DNA from: Methanomassiliicoccaceae archaeon
GTDB lineage: Archaea; Thermoplasmatota; Thermoplasmata; Methanomassiliicoccales; Methanomethylophilaceae
Direction: 5' to 3'
Assembly (NCBI GenBank): GCA_009778275.1
Contig: WRKC01000083.1
Location: forward strand, 1-12,684
DNA length: 12,684 nucleotides
A program made the position numbers and the translations under genes. The notes beneath the pieces were generated by a model. The model saw nothing but the letters and a program-made list of their open reading frames with translations, was not told the origin of the DNA and made no database searches. Positions 6,643 to 12,431 of the stretch are shown piece after piece (position 1 is the first letter of the stretch; each line of letters begins with the position of its first letter).

Positions 6643-6939
6643 TCAGAAGGGCCAGTATGTCCATACGCCGTTTAGTCCGTTCGTGCAGTAACAGCAGCAT
6701 ACGCAACAGACGACCAACCCTCCGCCCAATCCCACATACCACCAAACGGATGAGCAGCATCCCCTGTCGCTGCAGCATGGAAAATCACATGCCGGCGTAC
6801 CGCCGTGCTCAGCTTCATCGACGCGCTTCGAATAGTCGTTAGGTTCTTTAGCATGCATAGCGACCGTTGTGAACGCTGCGGGGGACTGGCTCATATACAA
6901 TGCCGTCAGGCTTTCGATGGTTTTTGCACGTGGAGACAT
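6643..6939 (-). CDS. Cys-rich small peptide, candidate RiPP precursor
   Basis: A 98-residue product with a sharp division. Residues 1-47 are polar and Cys-free and end in E-H-G-G (44-47), a double-Gly motif of the kind cut in leader peptides. Residues 48-98 hold all 11 cysteines (51, 55, 56, 61, 62, 78, 79, 81, 82, 83, 85), four Trp (66, 67, 93, 96), the run G-L-G-G-G-L-V-V (70-77), the cluster C-C-V-C-C-C-Y-C (78-85) and an aromatic end W-T-Y-W-P-F (93-98). The ATG at 6939 has a strong Shine-Dalgarno (AAGGTGA, 6944-6950) four bases away, unlike most genes here, which suggests high translation. It is followed after 17 bases by the SPASM radical SAM gene. I do not recognise a named precursor family. 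Alternatives are a small metal-binding or Cys-rich membrane-anchored protein. Confidence 0.72.
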   Translation of the reverse strand: MSPRAKTIESLTALYMSQSPAAFTTVAMHAKEPNDYSKRVDEAEHGGTPACDFPCCSDRGCCSSVWWYVGLGGGLVVCCVCCCYCTNGLNGVWTYWPF

Positions 6940-6966
6940 GTTTTCACCTTACCTATCCTGCTGGCT

Positions 6967-7003
6967 AGGTACAACCCGCGTACCTCTTAAGAATACTTAA
7001 AAT
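6967..7003. promoter_or_regulatory. Bidirectional promoter/operator between the Cys-rich peptide gene and DUF5685
   Basis: The 94-base gap holds two adjacent inverted repeats: AGGTAC (6967-6972) / GTACCT (6980-6985) with a 7-base spacer, and CTTAAG (6986-6991) / CTTAA (6996-7000) around AATA. The A/T-rich second repeat can serve as a TATA element on both strands. Going left it gives a start near 6972 and a 33-base leader carrying the Shine-Dalgarno of the peptide gene. Going right it gives a start near 7026, close to the DUF5685 ATG at 7034. The first repeat would then sit at the start site of the peptide transcript, where a repressor could act. Confidence 0.45.
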
Positions 7004-7033
7004 GTTCGAACACATAATCCGCCTGCGCATAGT

Positions 7034-7945
7034 ATGTTCGGATATACGGTACCTCTTTACAGCAGAATGTCCCCTTCGGACCTTTCCGCCTACCGGAGAT
7101 ATTACTGCGAGACCTGCCACCAGCTGAGGTCGGAGTACGGCATCATTTCAACGTCGGCGGTAAATTACGACATGACCTTCAACACGATCATAATGAACTC
7201 CTTCACCGGCGACACCCCGCATTTCGAAGGTACCGGGAACTCGATCCTGTGCGTTCTCGAAAGGCCGAAAGCAGACTCGGACCTTTTCAGAAAGATGGCG
7301 GCATACACAATACTTCTCACAAAGTGGGAGCTGGTCGACGATTCCTTCGATCACCCCTCGATAAAAAGCAACGCTGCCGCGCTGGCGCTCGGCCGCGCAG
7401 TATCAAAAGCGGAAAGAGGATATCCTGAATATGACGAGGCTGTGGGGAAGGGGTTCGAAGAGCTCAGAAGGATGGAGGATTCCGGGTGCAGGGATGCGGT
7501 AGCGATGGGTGAGACATTCGGCAGGTCGCTATCTTTCGCCTTGAAAGATATGGCGGGGGAGAACGGAAAGGACCTTGAAGATGTGTTCACGCACCTGAGC
7601 GCTTCCGTGTACCTGATGGATGCGATCGACGACCTTGACGAGGATTATCTTAACGGGACGTACAACCCTCTGCTTGCTTTCAAGGAGAGATTCAAGAACA
7701 AGAAAGAATACATCAACGATAACCTGTACGATCTTTCCGATATGCTCAACGGGGTCATCGGCAGCCTTCAGGCATCTTATTCAGCCGTGAGGGACAGGAT
7801 GATGTCGGATGTCGGGGTGTCGGACAACGTGATATACTACGGAATACCTGATTCGGCAAAGAAGGTAATGTCTGGCACAAGCGAGGCAAAAGCAACGATC
7901 AAGAATATCTTGGACGGCCGCAGAAGAAGGAACGCCTCATACTGA
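7034..7945 (+). CDS. DUF5685 family protein
   Basis: A 303-residue, probably all-helical soluble protein. It matches the layout I know for DUF5685: start M-F-G-Y, then Y-Y-C-E-T-C-H-Q-L (23-31, CxxC plus His), N-Y-D-M-T-F (44-49), W-E-L-V-D-D-S-F-D (98-106), and Y-L-M-D-A-I-D-D-L-D-E-D (193-204) followed by G-T-Y-N-P-L (208-213). The function of the family is unknown. The two Asp-rich motifs and the D-x3-D-x-x-E-D-x-x-x-G-x-Y-x-P pattern recall squalene/phytoene-synthase-type folds, an inference explored in the findings. The basic end R-R-R-R (296-299) is unremarkable. It diverges from the Cys-rich peptide gene and shares its promoter region. Its last 9 bases overlap the end of the convergent small Cys protein gene. 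Confidence 0.85.
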   Translation: MFGYTVPLYSRMSPSDLSAYRRYYCETCHQLRSEYGIISTSAVNYDMTFNTIIMNSFTGDTPHFEGTGNSILCVLERPKADSDLFRKMAAYTILLTKWELVDDSFDHPSIKSNAAALALGRAVSKAERGYPEYDEAVGKGFEELRRMEDSGCRDAVAMGETFGRSLSFALKDMAGENGKDLEDVFTHLSASVYLMDAIDDLDEDYLNGTYNPLLAFKERFKNKKEYINDNLYDLSDMLNGVIGSLQASYSAVRDRMMSDVGVSDNVIYYGIPDSAKKVMSGTSEAKATIKNILDGRRRRNASY

Positions 7946-8197
7946 CCTTCTACCGGACGGATCGTAATCGGAGCAAACGCTCAGTATGTATGTTTCTTCT
8001 CCAGTGATGCTGCAGAACGCATCCCCGTCCGACATCCTCAGACGGCTGCAGTTCTCGCATGATCCGGGCCTGTATCTTTCGCACGTGTTGTTGAAAAGGG
8101 TCGGCAGGCCTTTCAACAAACATACCCAATCATCTCCCGAATGGATGCAGAACCTGCACGTGCGGCACTTTTGATAATTCTCGTTCGTCATGAGCAT
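7937..8197 (-). CDS. Small protein of two tandem four-Cys (zinc or Fe-S) modules
   Basis: An 86-residue protein made of two copies of one module with identical spacing: C11-x2-C14-x11-C26-x12-C39-x2-Y42 and C47-x2-C50-x11-C62-x12-C75-x2-Y78, a period of 36 residues. C17 is an extra cysteine. Four-Cys modules of this type bind zinc as ribbons, or a [4Fe-4S] cluster as in HiPIP-like small subunits. The sequence does not decide between them. I chose the ATG at 8197 because it shares its A with the stop of the upstream acetyltransferase gene (TGATG); a GTG at 8200 or ATG at 8191 are alternatives. It is the last gene of the hydrolase-GNAT operon and its 3' end overlaps that of DUF5685. No named family is recognised. 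Confidence 0.75.
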   Translation of the reverse strand: MLMTNENYQKCRTCRFCIHSGDDWVCLLKGLPTLFNNTCERYRPGSCENCSRLRMSDGDAFCSITGEETYILSVCSDYDPSGRRSV

Positions 8198-8751
8198 CAC
8201 ATCCTGATCATGTCCCTGCGGTCAATCTTCATCATTTGATAGATCCTTATCTCCCCCTTCCGTTTCTCGGACGGGAGTTCCACATCTGCAATGTGCCTGT
8301 AGCTGCACTTCTCGAGACATCTTTTGGAACCATGGTTCTCCGAGTCGCATCTGGCCTGTATCCACGTATAATCGGTGTTCTGGAAGATGTATCCTGTGAC
8401 TGCCCTCACCGCCTCCGTCATGTACCCTTTTCCCCAGTGGTCCTTCGCGATGCAGTATCCCAGTTCGCAGTATCCCTTCCCGGGGAAATCCTGCACGGCA
8501 GTTATGCTCCCGATCGGCTCATGCTTCAAAGTGATACACCAATCCATCGTCCCCGCCTCATACAGGAATATCCAATTCCTTATCGTCCTCTCCGTTTCCT
8601 CAACGGACCTGTGAGGCTCCCATGTGAGGAATTCGGCCACGTCGCCGTCCGACATCCAATTGTCGTATGCTCTGGGAACATCCGTTATCATGAACTGCCT
8701 GAGATAGAGGCGCGGCGTCTGTATGGGGTATGTTCTGATCAAGGCCGTCAC
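8197..8751 (-). CDS. GNAT family N-acetyltransferase (RimJ/RimL-like)
   Basis: A 184-residue acyl-CoA-dependent acetyltransferase. The N-terminal strand T-P-R-L-Y-L-R-Q-F (12-20) and A-x-x-x-W-M-S-D-x-x-V (28-38) are typical of the RimJ/RimL group. The acetyl-CoA loop reads H-W-G-K-G-Y-M-T-E-A (105-114), preceded by C-E-L-G-Y-C-I-A (95-102). The late motif N-H-G-S-K-R-C-L-E-K (139-148) is also canonical. The frame is open another 50 codons upstream, but that part overlaps the hydrolase gene and has no family similarity. I therefore chose the GTG at 8751, whose GTGA overlaps the hydrolase stop by four bases. Substrates of this group include protein N-termini, amino sugars and antibiotics; none can be named here. 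Confidence 0.88.
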   Translation of the reverse strand: MTALIRTYPIQTPRLYLRQFMITDVPRAYDNWMSDGDVAEFLTWEPHRSVEETERTIRNWIFLYEAGTMDWCITLKHEPIGSITAVQDFPGKGYCELGYCIAKDHWGKGYMTEAVRAVTGYIFQNTDYTWIQARCDSENHGSKRCLEKCSYRHIADVELPSEKRKGEIRIYQMMKIDRRDMIRM

Positions 8752-9266
8752 TCGCCCGTGATGTCGATAGAAAGGGACCTCATAACATCCAACGCCTTCC
8801 GGTGGAGGTCTTTGTCGTAGCTCGCGACGCAGTTGGCATCCACGATAACTTTCGAATCGGGGTATGCGGTCTTCAATATCAGCGCGTTCGCGATCACGCA
8901 TATGTTAGTCGCCACTCCGCAGACCTCTATCTCATCGAACCCATTCAGCATACCGACGATATCCAGACTTCCAAACGTTCCCTTCTCAATGGTCCTTCCT
9001 CGGTTCTGATATCCTGCCACTTTTCCGTGGACCAGCCATCCGGGGGTCCCCCTGATGCAGTGTTCCACCGGTATATGGCGCCCCTCGTCCGTCTCCAGAT
9101 AGTCCCGGCCGTGGGTGTCCATGGTGAAGAATACCTCTGCTCCGCTCCCGAGGTGTTCTTCGATCTTCGATACGATGTTGTGCTCTATCGCCTCGGCATA
9201 AGAAGACCCCAGGCTGCCGGTGACAAAATCCGACTGGTAATCTACTACGACCAAAGCGCGGGGCAT
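8748..9266 (-). CDS. Cysteine hydrolase of the isochorismatase/nicotinamidase family
   Basis: A 172-residue cytosolic hydrolase. The catalytic triad is visible: D9 in V-V-D-Y-Q-S-D-F, K95 in I-E-K-G-T-F, and C123 in G-V-A-T-N-I-C. The metal-site pattern of nicotinamidases, D50-T-H52 and H69, is also present, so hydrolysis of nicotinamide to nicotinate (NAD salvage) is the likeliest role. Other amidases of the family cannot be excluded. The chosen ATG (9266) matches the family start M-P-R-A-L-V-V-V-D and has a TATA-like box (9291-9300) about 28 bases upstream, implying a leaderless mRNA. The longer open frame to 9365 is not used. It heads a three-gene unit with the GNAT and the double-Cys-module protein. 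Confidence 0.9.
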   Translation of the reverse strand: MPRALVVVDYQSDFVTGSLGSSYAEAIEHNIVSKIEEHLGSGAEVFFTMDTHGRDYLETDEGRHIPVEHCIRGTPGWLVHGKVAGYQNRGRTIEKGTFGSLDIVGMLNGFDEIEVCGVATNICVIANALILKTAYPDSKVIVDANCVASYDKDLHRKALDVMRSLSIDITGE

Positions 9267-9290
9267 AATGACAGATATGATTGGATGCGT

Positions 9291-9300
9291 CATAAAAGTT
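9291..9300 (-). promoter_or_regulatory. TATA box of the hydrolase-GNAT operon
   Basis: The minus strand reads AACTTTTATG, centred about 29 bases before the ATG at 9266. This fits a leaderless start and supports the short form of the hydrolase. It lies in the 91-base gap after the MATE gene. Confidence 0.4.
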
Positions 9301-9357
9301 GTGAGGCTACCGTCTCTTTCGCATCGCAATAATGTTCCGTTGAACTCATGGCCGCGC

Positions 9358-10770
9358 TCATGCACCTGAAAGACCCTTCTCCGGATCGAACCCTTTCATA
9401 AGGGTCCTCAGAACAATGAACCCCCAGACCGCGACCATGAGAGCCCCGGTTATCTCGGAGAACGTTGATCCCCACCAAAGGTACGTCAGGCCGGAGGTGG
9501 TCAGCATCGCAACGTAACACACTGGGATCAGGAGGAAGTTCCTGAATATCGTCGATACCAGGGCCCTTACCCCCATGCCGAGTGCCTGGAACAGAGATTC
9601 GGCCGCTGCGCCTAAGGCCACGAACGGCAGGAATAACGCCCCTATCCTCAGGAATTCGGCCATGCCGTCCCTCAGATATTCGGTGGCCGGGTCGTAAGTG
9701 AAGACCATCGCCATCTGCGGCGCGAATACCACCGTGACCGCGGTTATCACGATCATGAGAAGCGTTGATATCCTTATTGCATAGCTATAGGCGGTCCTGA
9801 TCTTATCGTAACGATTCGCTCCGTATGCAGCGGCGCAGACCGGCACTATGCCTGCCGCGATGCCCATCAGAGGTATCATGAGAACGCTGAGGATCCTCCA
9901 GTCCGCGGAGTAAATCGCAACCCCGTCGTCCCCGCCTGCCTCAATAAGTATCATGTTCATCAACACAACAACGAAAGACACGATCATCATCTGAAGCGCG
10001 GCTGGTATGCCCACCCTGAAGATGTCCTTGACGATGAGCGATTCGAACCTGAACCCTTTGAACCTGAACTTAAGGAACAGGTCCTTTTTGATAAAGTACC
10101 AATAGAACATGACTGACAGTGCCACGGCCTCCGCCGCCACTGTTGCCACGGCTGCGCCGGTCATCCCCCATCCGAGCCCATAATCATAGATGAAGAAGGG
10201 ATCGAGCACCAGATTGATGATGGCAGCCAGAACGATGATGTACATGGAACGTTTTGCCGCGCCTTCCGATCTCAGGATGTTCGATATCACCCCCACGAGC
10301 ATGAAAACGATAACAAAGGCCGCCAGGGGAAGGGCGTAATTGATGCACTCCTGCATCGTCCCCTCGGAGATGCCGGGCCCTATCAGCCTCAGGATCGGTT
10401 CCAATAGCGGAATGAACACCGCCATCAGCACCACGCTTGCGATAAGGATTATCACCACCGCATGGGCTGCGGTCCTGTCCGCTTCAGCCTTGTTCTCGGC
10501 ACCTATTCTCTTCGCGATAGCGGATGCGGCGCCGATCCCGATACCGTTGCATATCCCCACCACTATGAAGAACAGAGGGAACACTATCCCCACGGCCGCA
10601 AGGGCATCCCTTCCGAGCCCGGCGACCCACATGGCATCGATAAGATTGTTTGCAGACTGCGCCAAGAGCGCGATCGTCGTAGGGATCGCCATTGCGAGTA
10701 TGGCCTTCTTTGGGTCTCCCAATAAGGTCTCCACATCCTTGGTCTTCTCAAACTCTTCCATGGCGTCCAT
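9358..10770 (-). CDS. MATE family multidrug/metabolite efflux transporter
   Basis: A 470-residue transporter with about 12 transmembrane helices in two homologous halves, exporting organic cations or metabolites with Na+ or H+ antiport. Typical MATE features are I-P-T-T-I-A-L-L-A-Q-S-A-N-N-L-I-D-A-M-W-V (29-49) in helix 1, G-I-G-I-G-A-A-S-A-I-A-K-R-I-G (76-90), and N-I-L-R-S-E-G-A-A-K-R-S-M in the helix 4-5 region. A matching second repeat has G-I-A-A-G-I-V-P-V-C-A-A-A-Y-G-A-N-R. The ATG at 10770 lies about 26 bases from a TATA-like box (10789-10800); an ATG at 10761 is an alternative. It is divergent from thpR and separate from the next operon. A link to the Cys-rich peptide system is not supported by position, as the hydrolase operon and DUF5685 lie between. 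Confidence 0.94.
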   Translation of the reverse strand: MDAMEEFEKTKDVETLLGDPKKAILAMAIPTTIALLAQSANNLIDAMWVAGLGRDALAAVGIVFPLFFIVVGICNGIGIGAASAIAKRIGAENKAEADRTAAHAVVIILIASVVLMAVFIPLLEPILRLIGPGISEGTMQECINYALPLAAFVIVFMLVGVISNILRSEGAAKRSMYIIVLAAIINLVLDPFFIYDYGLGWGMTGAAVATVAAEAVALSVMFYWYFIKKDLFLKFRFKGFRFESLIVKDIFRVGIPAALQMMIVSFVVVLMNMILIEAGGDDGVAIYSADWRILSVLMIPLMGIAAGIVPVCAAAYGANRYDKIRTAYSYAIRISTLLMIVITAVTVVFAPQMAMVFTYDPATEYLRDGMAEFLRIGALFLPFVALGAAAESLFQALGMGVRALVSTIFRNFLLIPVCYVAMLTTSGLTYLWWGSTFSEITGALMVAVWGFIVLRTLMKGFDPEKGLSGA

Positions 10771-10788
10771 CCTTGGCCTTCCTATCTC

Positions 10789-10800
10789 GATAAACTATTT
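10789..10800 (-). promoter_or_regulatory. TATA box of the MATE gene
   Basis: The minus strand reads AAATAGTTTATC about 26 bases before the ATG at 10770, consistent with a leaderless message. The 157-base intergenic region is shared with thpR. Confidence 0.4.
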
Positions 10801-10891
10801 GACACTTTCAGTAATAAAGTCCTTGGAATGGAAGAAAAGACCGTGTTGCCCACCCGAAAAAAACAGGTTGTTTAAATATAAATTTGCTAAA

Positions 10892-10900
10892 TTATATATA
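10892..10900 (+). promoter_or_regulatory. TATA box of thpR
   Basis: TTATATATA is centred about 32 bases before the thpR ATG at 10928. A second A/T-rich candidate, TTTAAATATAAA, lies at 10871-10882. No Shine-Dalgarno precedes the ATG, so a leaderless or very short leader is expected. Confidence 0.45.
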
Positions 10901-10927
10901 TCTATATACCAATCTATTACGCCATTT

Positions 10928-11494
10928 ATGCCACACTACGCAACTACAGAGGAAAATACCAGGCTATTCGTCTCGATGGGGATATCTAAACTACCGGCGG
11001 TCAGAGATATTCTGGAAAGGCTCGGTGAGATCGAGGGCATAAGCGTCCCCAGGAACATCCATATGACCCTGAGGTTCCTGGGTGATGTAGAGAAAGAAAA
11101 GATCAAAGAATTAGAATCGCGTATGATCTCTTTAGAAAAATACAGATCCTTCAAAGTATCCCTGAAGGGGATGGGCGTGTTCCCCAACGCCAATAATCCG
11201 CATATAATATGGATAGGCGCCGAGATCGAAGACCCTTTCACTGATATCCTCTCTGATCTGGACAGGATGCTTGAGGCTTCATCCATCAATTATGATAAAA
11301 AGCCCTTCAAAGCGCACGTGACCGTGGGAAGAATAAGAACGCCATCCGTAGAGTTTGCAAACCTCCTTGCCGAAAAACAGGAACTTGAAGCGGGGTATTT
11401 CATATGCCGGGAGATCTTCCTCATGAGCAGTAAGCTCACGCCCAGAGGGGCGGTGCATTCGGTGGTCAACTCATTCCACCTCGCTGACGAGTGA
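10928..11494 (+). CDS. thpR: RNA 2',3'-cyclic phosphodiesterase (2'-5' RNA ligase family)
   Basis: A 188-residue member of the 2H phosphoesterase superfamily. It opens 2',3'-cyclic phosphates to 2'-phosphates and can join 2'-5' RNA ends. Both catalytic H-x-T-x motifs are present, H45-M-T-L and H130-V-T-V, along with the family's G-V-F-P-N (83-87) and I-I-W-I-G (93-97). The core begins T-R-L-F-V-S-M, about ten residues after the chosen ATG, so the N-terminus is slightly longer than in typical members, which start M-R-L-F. No closer Met exists except inside the first strand. The open frame extends to 10340 through the MATE gene, but that part is antisense. The TATA box about 30 bases upstream supports the start at 10928. 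The gene is monocistronic. Confidence 0.93.
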   Translation: MPHYATTEENTRLFVSMGISKLPAVRDILERLGEIEGISVPRNIHMTLRFLGDVEKEKIKELESRMISLEKYRSFKVSLKGMGVFPNANNPHIIWIGAEIEDPFTDILSDLDRMLEASSINYDKKPFKAHVTVGRIRTPSVEFANLLAEKQELEAGYFICREIFLMSSKLTPRGAVHSVVNSFHLADE

Positions 11495-11557
11495 AACTGC
11501 CCCGAGCGGATTTGAAAATATAAAAGAAGAAATGGTTTATCTGGGTTTACGGTTTTT

Positions 11558-11953
11558 TCACTTGCCTTTTTTCTTATCGCGGAAAAATGATACCAAACCG
11601 AGGATCAATACAATTATCACCGGTATGACCCAGCCCCATGTCTGCCCAAGCAGGACATAAGCTATTATCAGTCCAGCGATCCCTATGATACCAAACCGCC
11701 TCAGGATCGCTCCGCCGCCCAAGAGCAGCATGAACAGTACCAGTATGATGAACATCACGATCGCGCCTATGGCTCCTGACGTCAGCTGTATGAAGGCAAG
11801 GTTCAGATCCGTATCGCCGATCATGTCGACAACTATCGGCTCAATAAAGAAACTTATCACTACCGGCACGATCACGACCAGCAGGATAGTCATCAGTAGC
11901 CCGCCCACCAGCGACGTCAATGGGTTCTTCTTATCATTTGATTTGTCTGCCAT
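11558..11953 (-). CDS. Small membrane protein with four predicted helices, function unknown
   Basis: A 131-residue protein with a charged N-terminus (K4, D7, K8, K9). Hydrophobic segments fall at about 13-36, 55-80, 84-103 and 107-125, and the tail is basic (R-D-K-K-K-G-K, 125-131). Low-complexity V/I/L-rich helices make family assignment impossible by eye. I chose the ATG at 11953, which has a good Shine-Dalgarno (GAGGG) six bases upstream; an ATG at 11959 lies too close to that site. A TATA-like box (12009-12021) predicts a leader of about 37 bases that begins with a small hairpin (11976-11989). The gene is convergent with thpR, 63 bases apart. The frame is clean and the ribosome site good, so I consider it real. 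Confidence 0.7.
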   Translation of the reverse strand: MADKSNDKKNPLTSLVGGLLMTILLVVIVPVVISFFIEPIVVDMIGDTDLNLAFIQLTSGAIGAIVMFIILVLFMLLLGGGAILRRFGIIGIAGLIIAYVLLGQTWGWVIPVIIVLILGLVSFFRDKKKGK

Positions 11954-11975
11954 TGTCATCCCTCTCTATTTTTTT

Positions 11976-11989
11976 GGAACTATGGTTCC
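11976..11989 (-). promoter_or_regulatory. GGAAC/GTTCC inverted repeat in the leader of the small membrane protein gene
   Basis: GGAAC (11976-11980) and GTTCC (11985-11989) flank a 4-base loop TATG. It lies where transcription from the TATA-like stretch at 12009-12021 should begin, 23 bases ahead of the ATG. It could be a 5' hairpin in the mRNA or a small operator. Confidence 0.35.
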
Positions 11990-12008
11990 GTAATGATGAA
12001 TTGTATTG

Positions 12009-12021
12009 GTATATATTTATT
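12009..12021. promoter_or_regulatory. A/T-rich TATA-like element, usable in both directions
   Basis: The plus strand reads GTATATATTTATT and the minus strand AATAAATATATAC. Leftward it is the likely promoter of the small membrane protein gene. Rightward it would start transcription near 12042, just before the double-hairpin region. Confidence 0.4.
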
Positions 12022-12041
12022 AGATGCCATTTTGAAACCTC

Positions 12042-12148
12042 ACTATGTATTTCCAGACGCTCTTTTCGCCTATGCCGGGCGAAAAGAGCGTTCTAAAGAT
12101 AAAGTCAGCGAGCTTTATCTCGGGGACATTCTTGACAACTCTTTTTTT
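12042..12148 (+). ncRNA. Candidate structured small RNA (two hairpins and a T-tract), speculative
   Basis: A transcript starting about 25 bases after the TATA-like element at 12009-12021 would contain a perfect 14-bp hairpin (12057-12070 with 12078-12091) and an 8-bp hairpin (AGATAAAG, 12097-12104 with CTTTATCT, 12113-12120). A run of seven T (12142-12148) could then terminate it. No convincing protein is encoded: the open frame over this stretch (11993-12217) has no ribosome site and no recognisable sequence. No known RNA family is recognised, and expression is not shown. Confidence 0.25.
12057..12091. repeat. Perfect 14-bp inverted repeat with 7-base loop
   Basis: ACGCTCTTTTCGCC (12057-12070) and GGCGAAAAGAGCGT (12078-12091) are exact reverse complements around TATGCCG. 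It is the strongest hairpin seen in the window and lies in a gene-poor region. It may be an RNA stem, a terminator acting on either strand, or a protein-binding site. Confidence 0.8.
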
Positions 12149-12431
12149 GGTTCAAGCTGGCCTAAAAATTATGTATCTCTATATAACCAAATAAATTGTA
12201 TCTGGATATATAGCTAAAATATTTAACGTAGATTAAGAAGGACTTTATATGCTACACCTTATTTGAAACTCTTGACGGAAGCAGGGGGGGTTGTTGGAGG
12301 AGTATTAATTGCGGGGGGCCTTTCACACACTGGTTTTGAGCCGTTCTAATGGCATTTGCTTTTTGAAGTAAAGCTTTGAACGAATTAGGTCTGCTTTCGT
12401 TAAATAATTCAAAAAAAGGAGTTACATCGAT
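12121..12431. other. Gene-free AT-rich stretch with two poly-G runs
   Basis: No convincing gene is seen. It contains a seven-base G run (12284-12290) and a six-base G run (12313-12318), and a TATA-like TTTATATG (about 12244-12251). A strong Shine-Dalgarno-like GGAGGAG (12296-12302) is followed six bases later by a TTG that opens a 20-codon frame (12309-12371). That frame has no recognisable features and may be a leader peptide or chance. A second ribosome-site-like AAGGAG (12416-12421) stands ten bases before the lost start of the secreted protein. Confidence 0.35.

Noticed and set aside
8752..8901. N-terminal extension of the GNAT frame
   Set aside because: It lies inside the nicotinamidase-like gene on the same strand in another frame. 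The GTG at 8751 gives a four-base overlap and a normal-length acetyltransferase.
8236..9332. Two long plus-strand frames (8236-8820 and 8802-9332)
   Set aside because: Both are antisense to the acetyltransferase and hydrolase genes, which have clear catalytic motifs. The plus-strand translations show none.
9267..9365. N-terminal extension of the nicotinamidase-like frame
   Set aside because: The residues are not family-like. The ATG at 9266 gives the canonical beginning and has a TATA box at the correct spacing.
9358..10770. MATE transporter as the exporter of the Cys-rich peptide
   Set aside because: It is separated from the peptide operon by DUF5685 and a three-gene operon and has its own promoter. 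MATE proteins are not typical RiPP exporters.
10340..10927. Upstream extension of the thpR frame
   Set aside because: This part is antisense to the MATE gene. The ThpR domain starts shortly after the ATG at 10928, which has a well-placed TATA box.
12057..12120. Possible CRISPR repeat or transposon end
   Set aside because: The inverted repeats occur once each, no spaced repetition was seen, and no transposase or Cas gene is present.
11993..12217. 74-codon open frame covering the double-hairpin region
   Set aside because: It has no ribosome site, no recognisable motifs, and much of it is dictated by the perfect inverted repeat. An RNA or DNA element explains it better.
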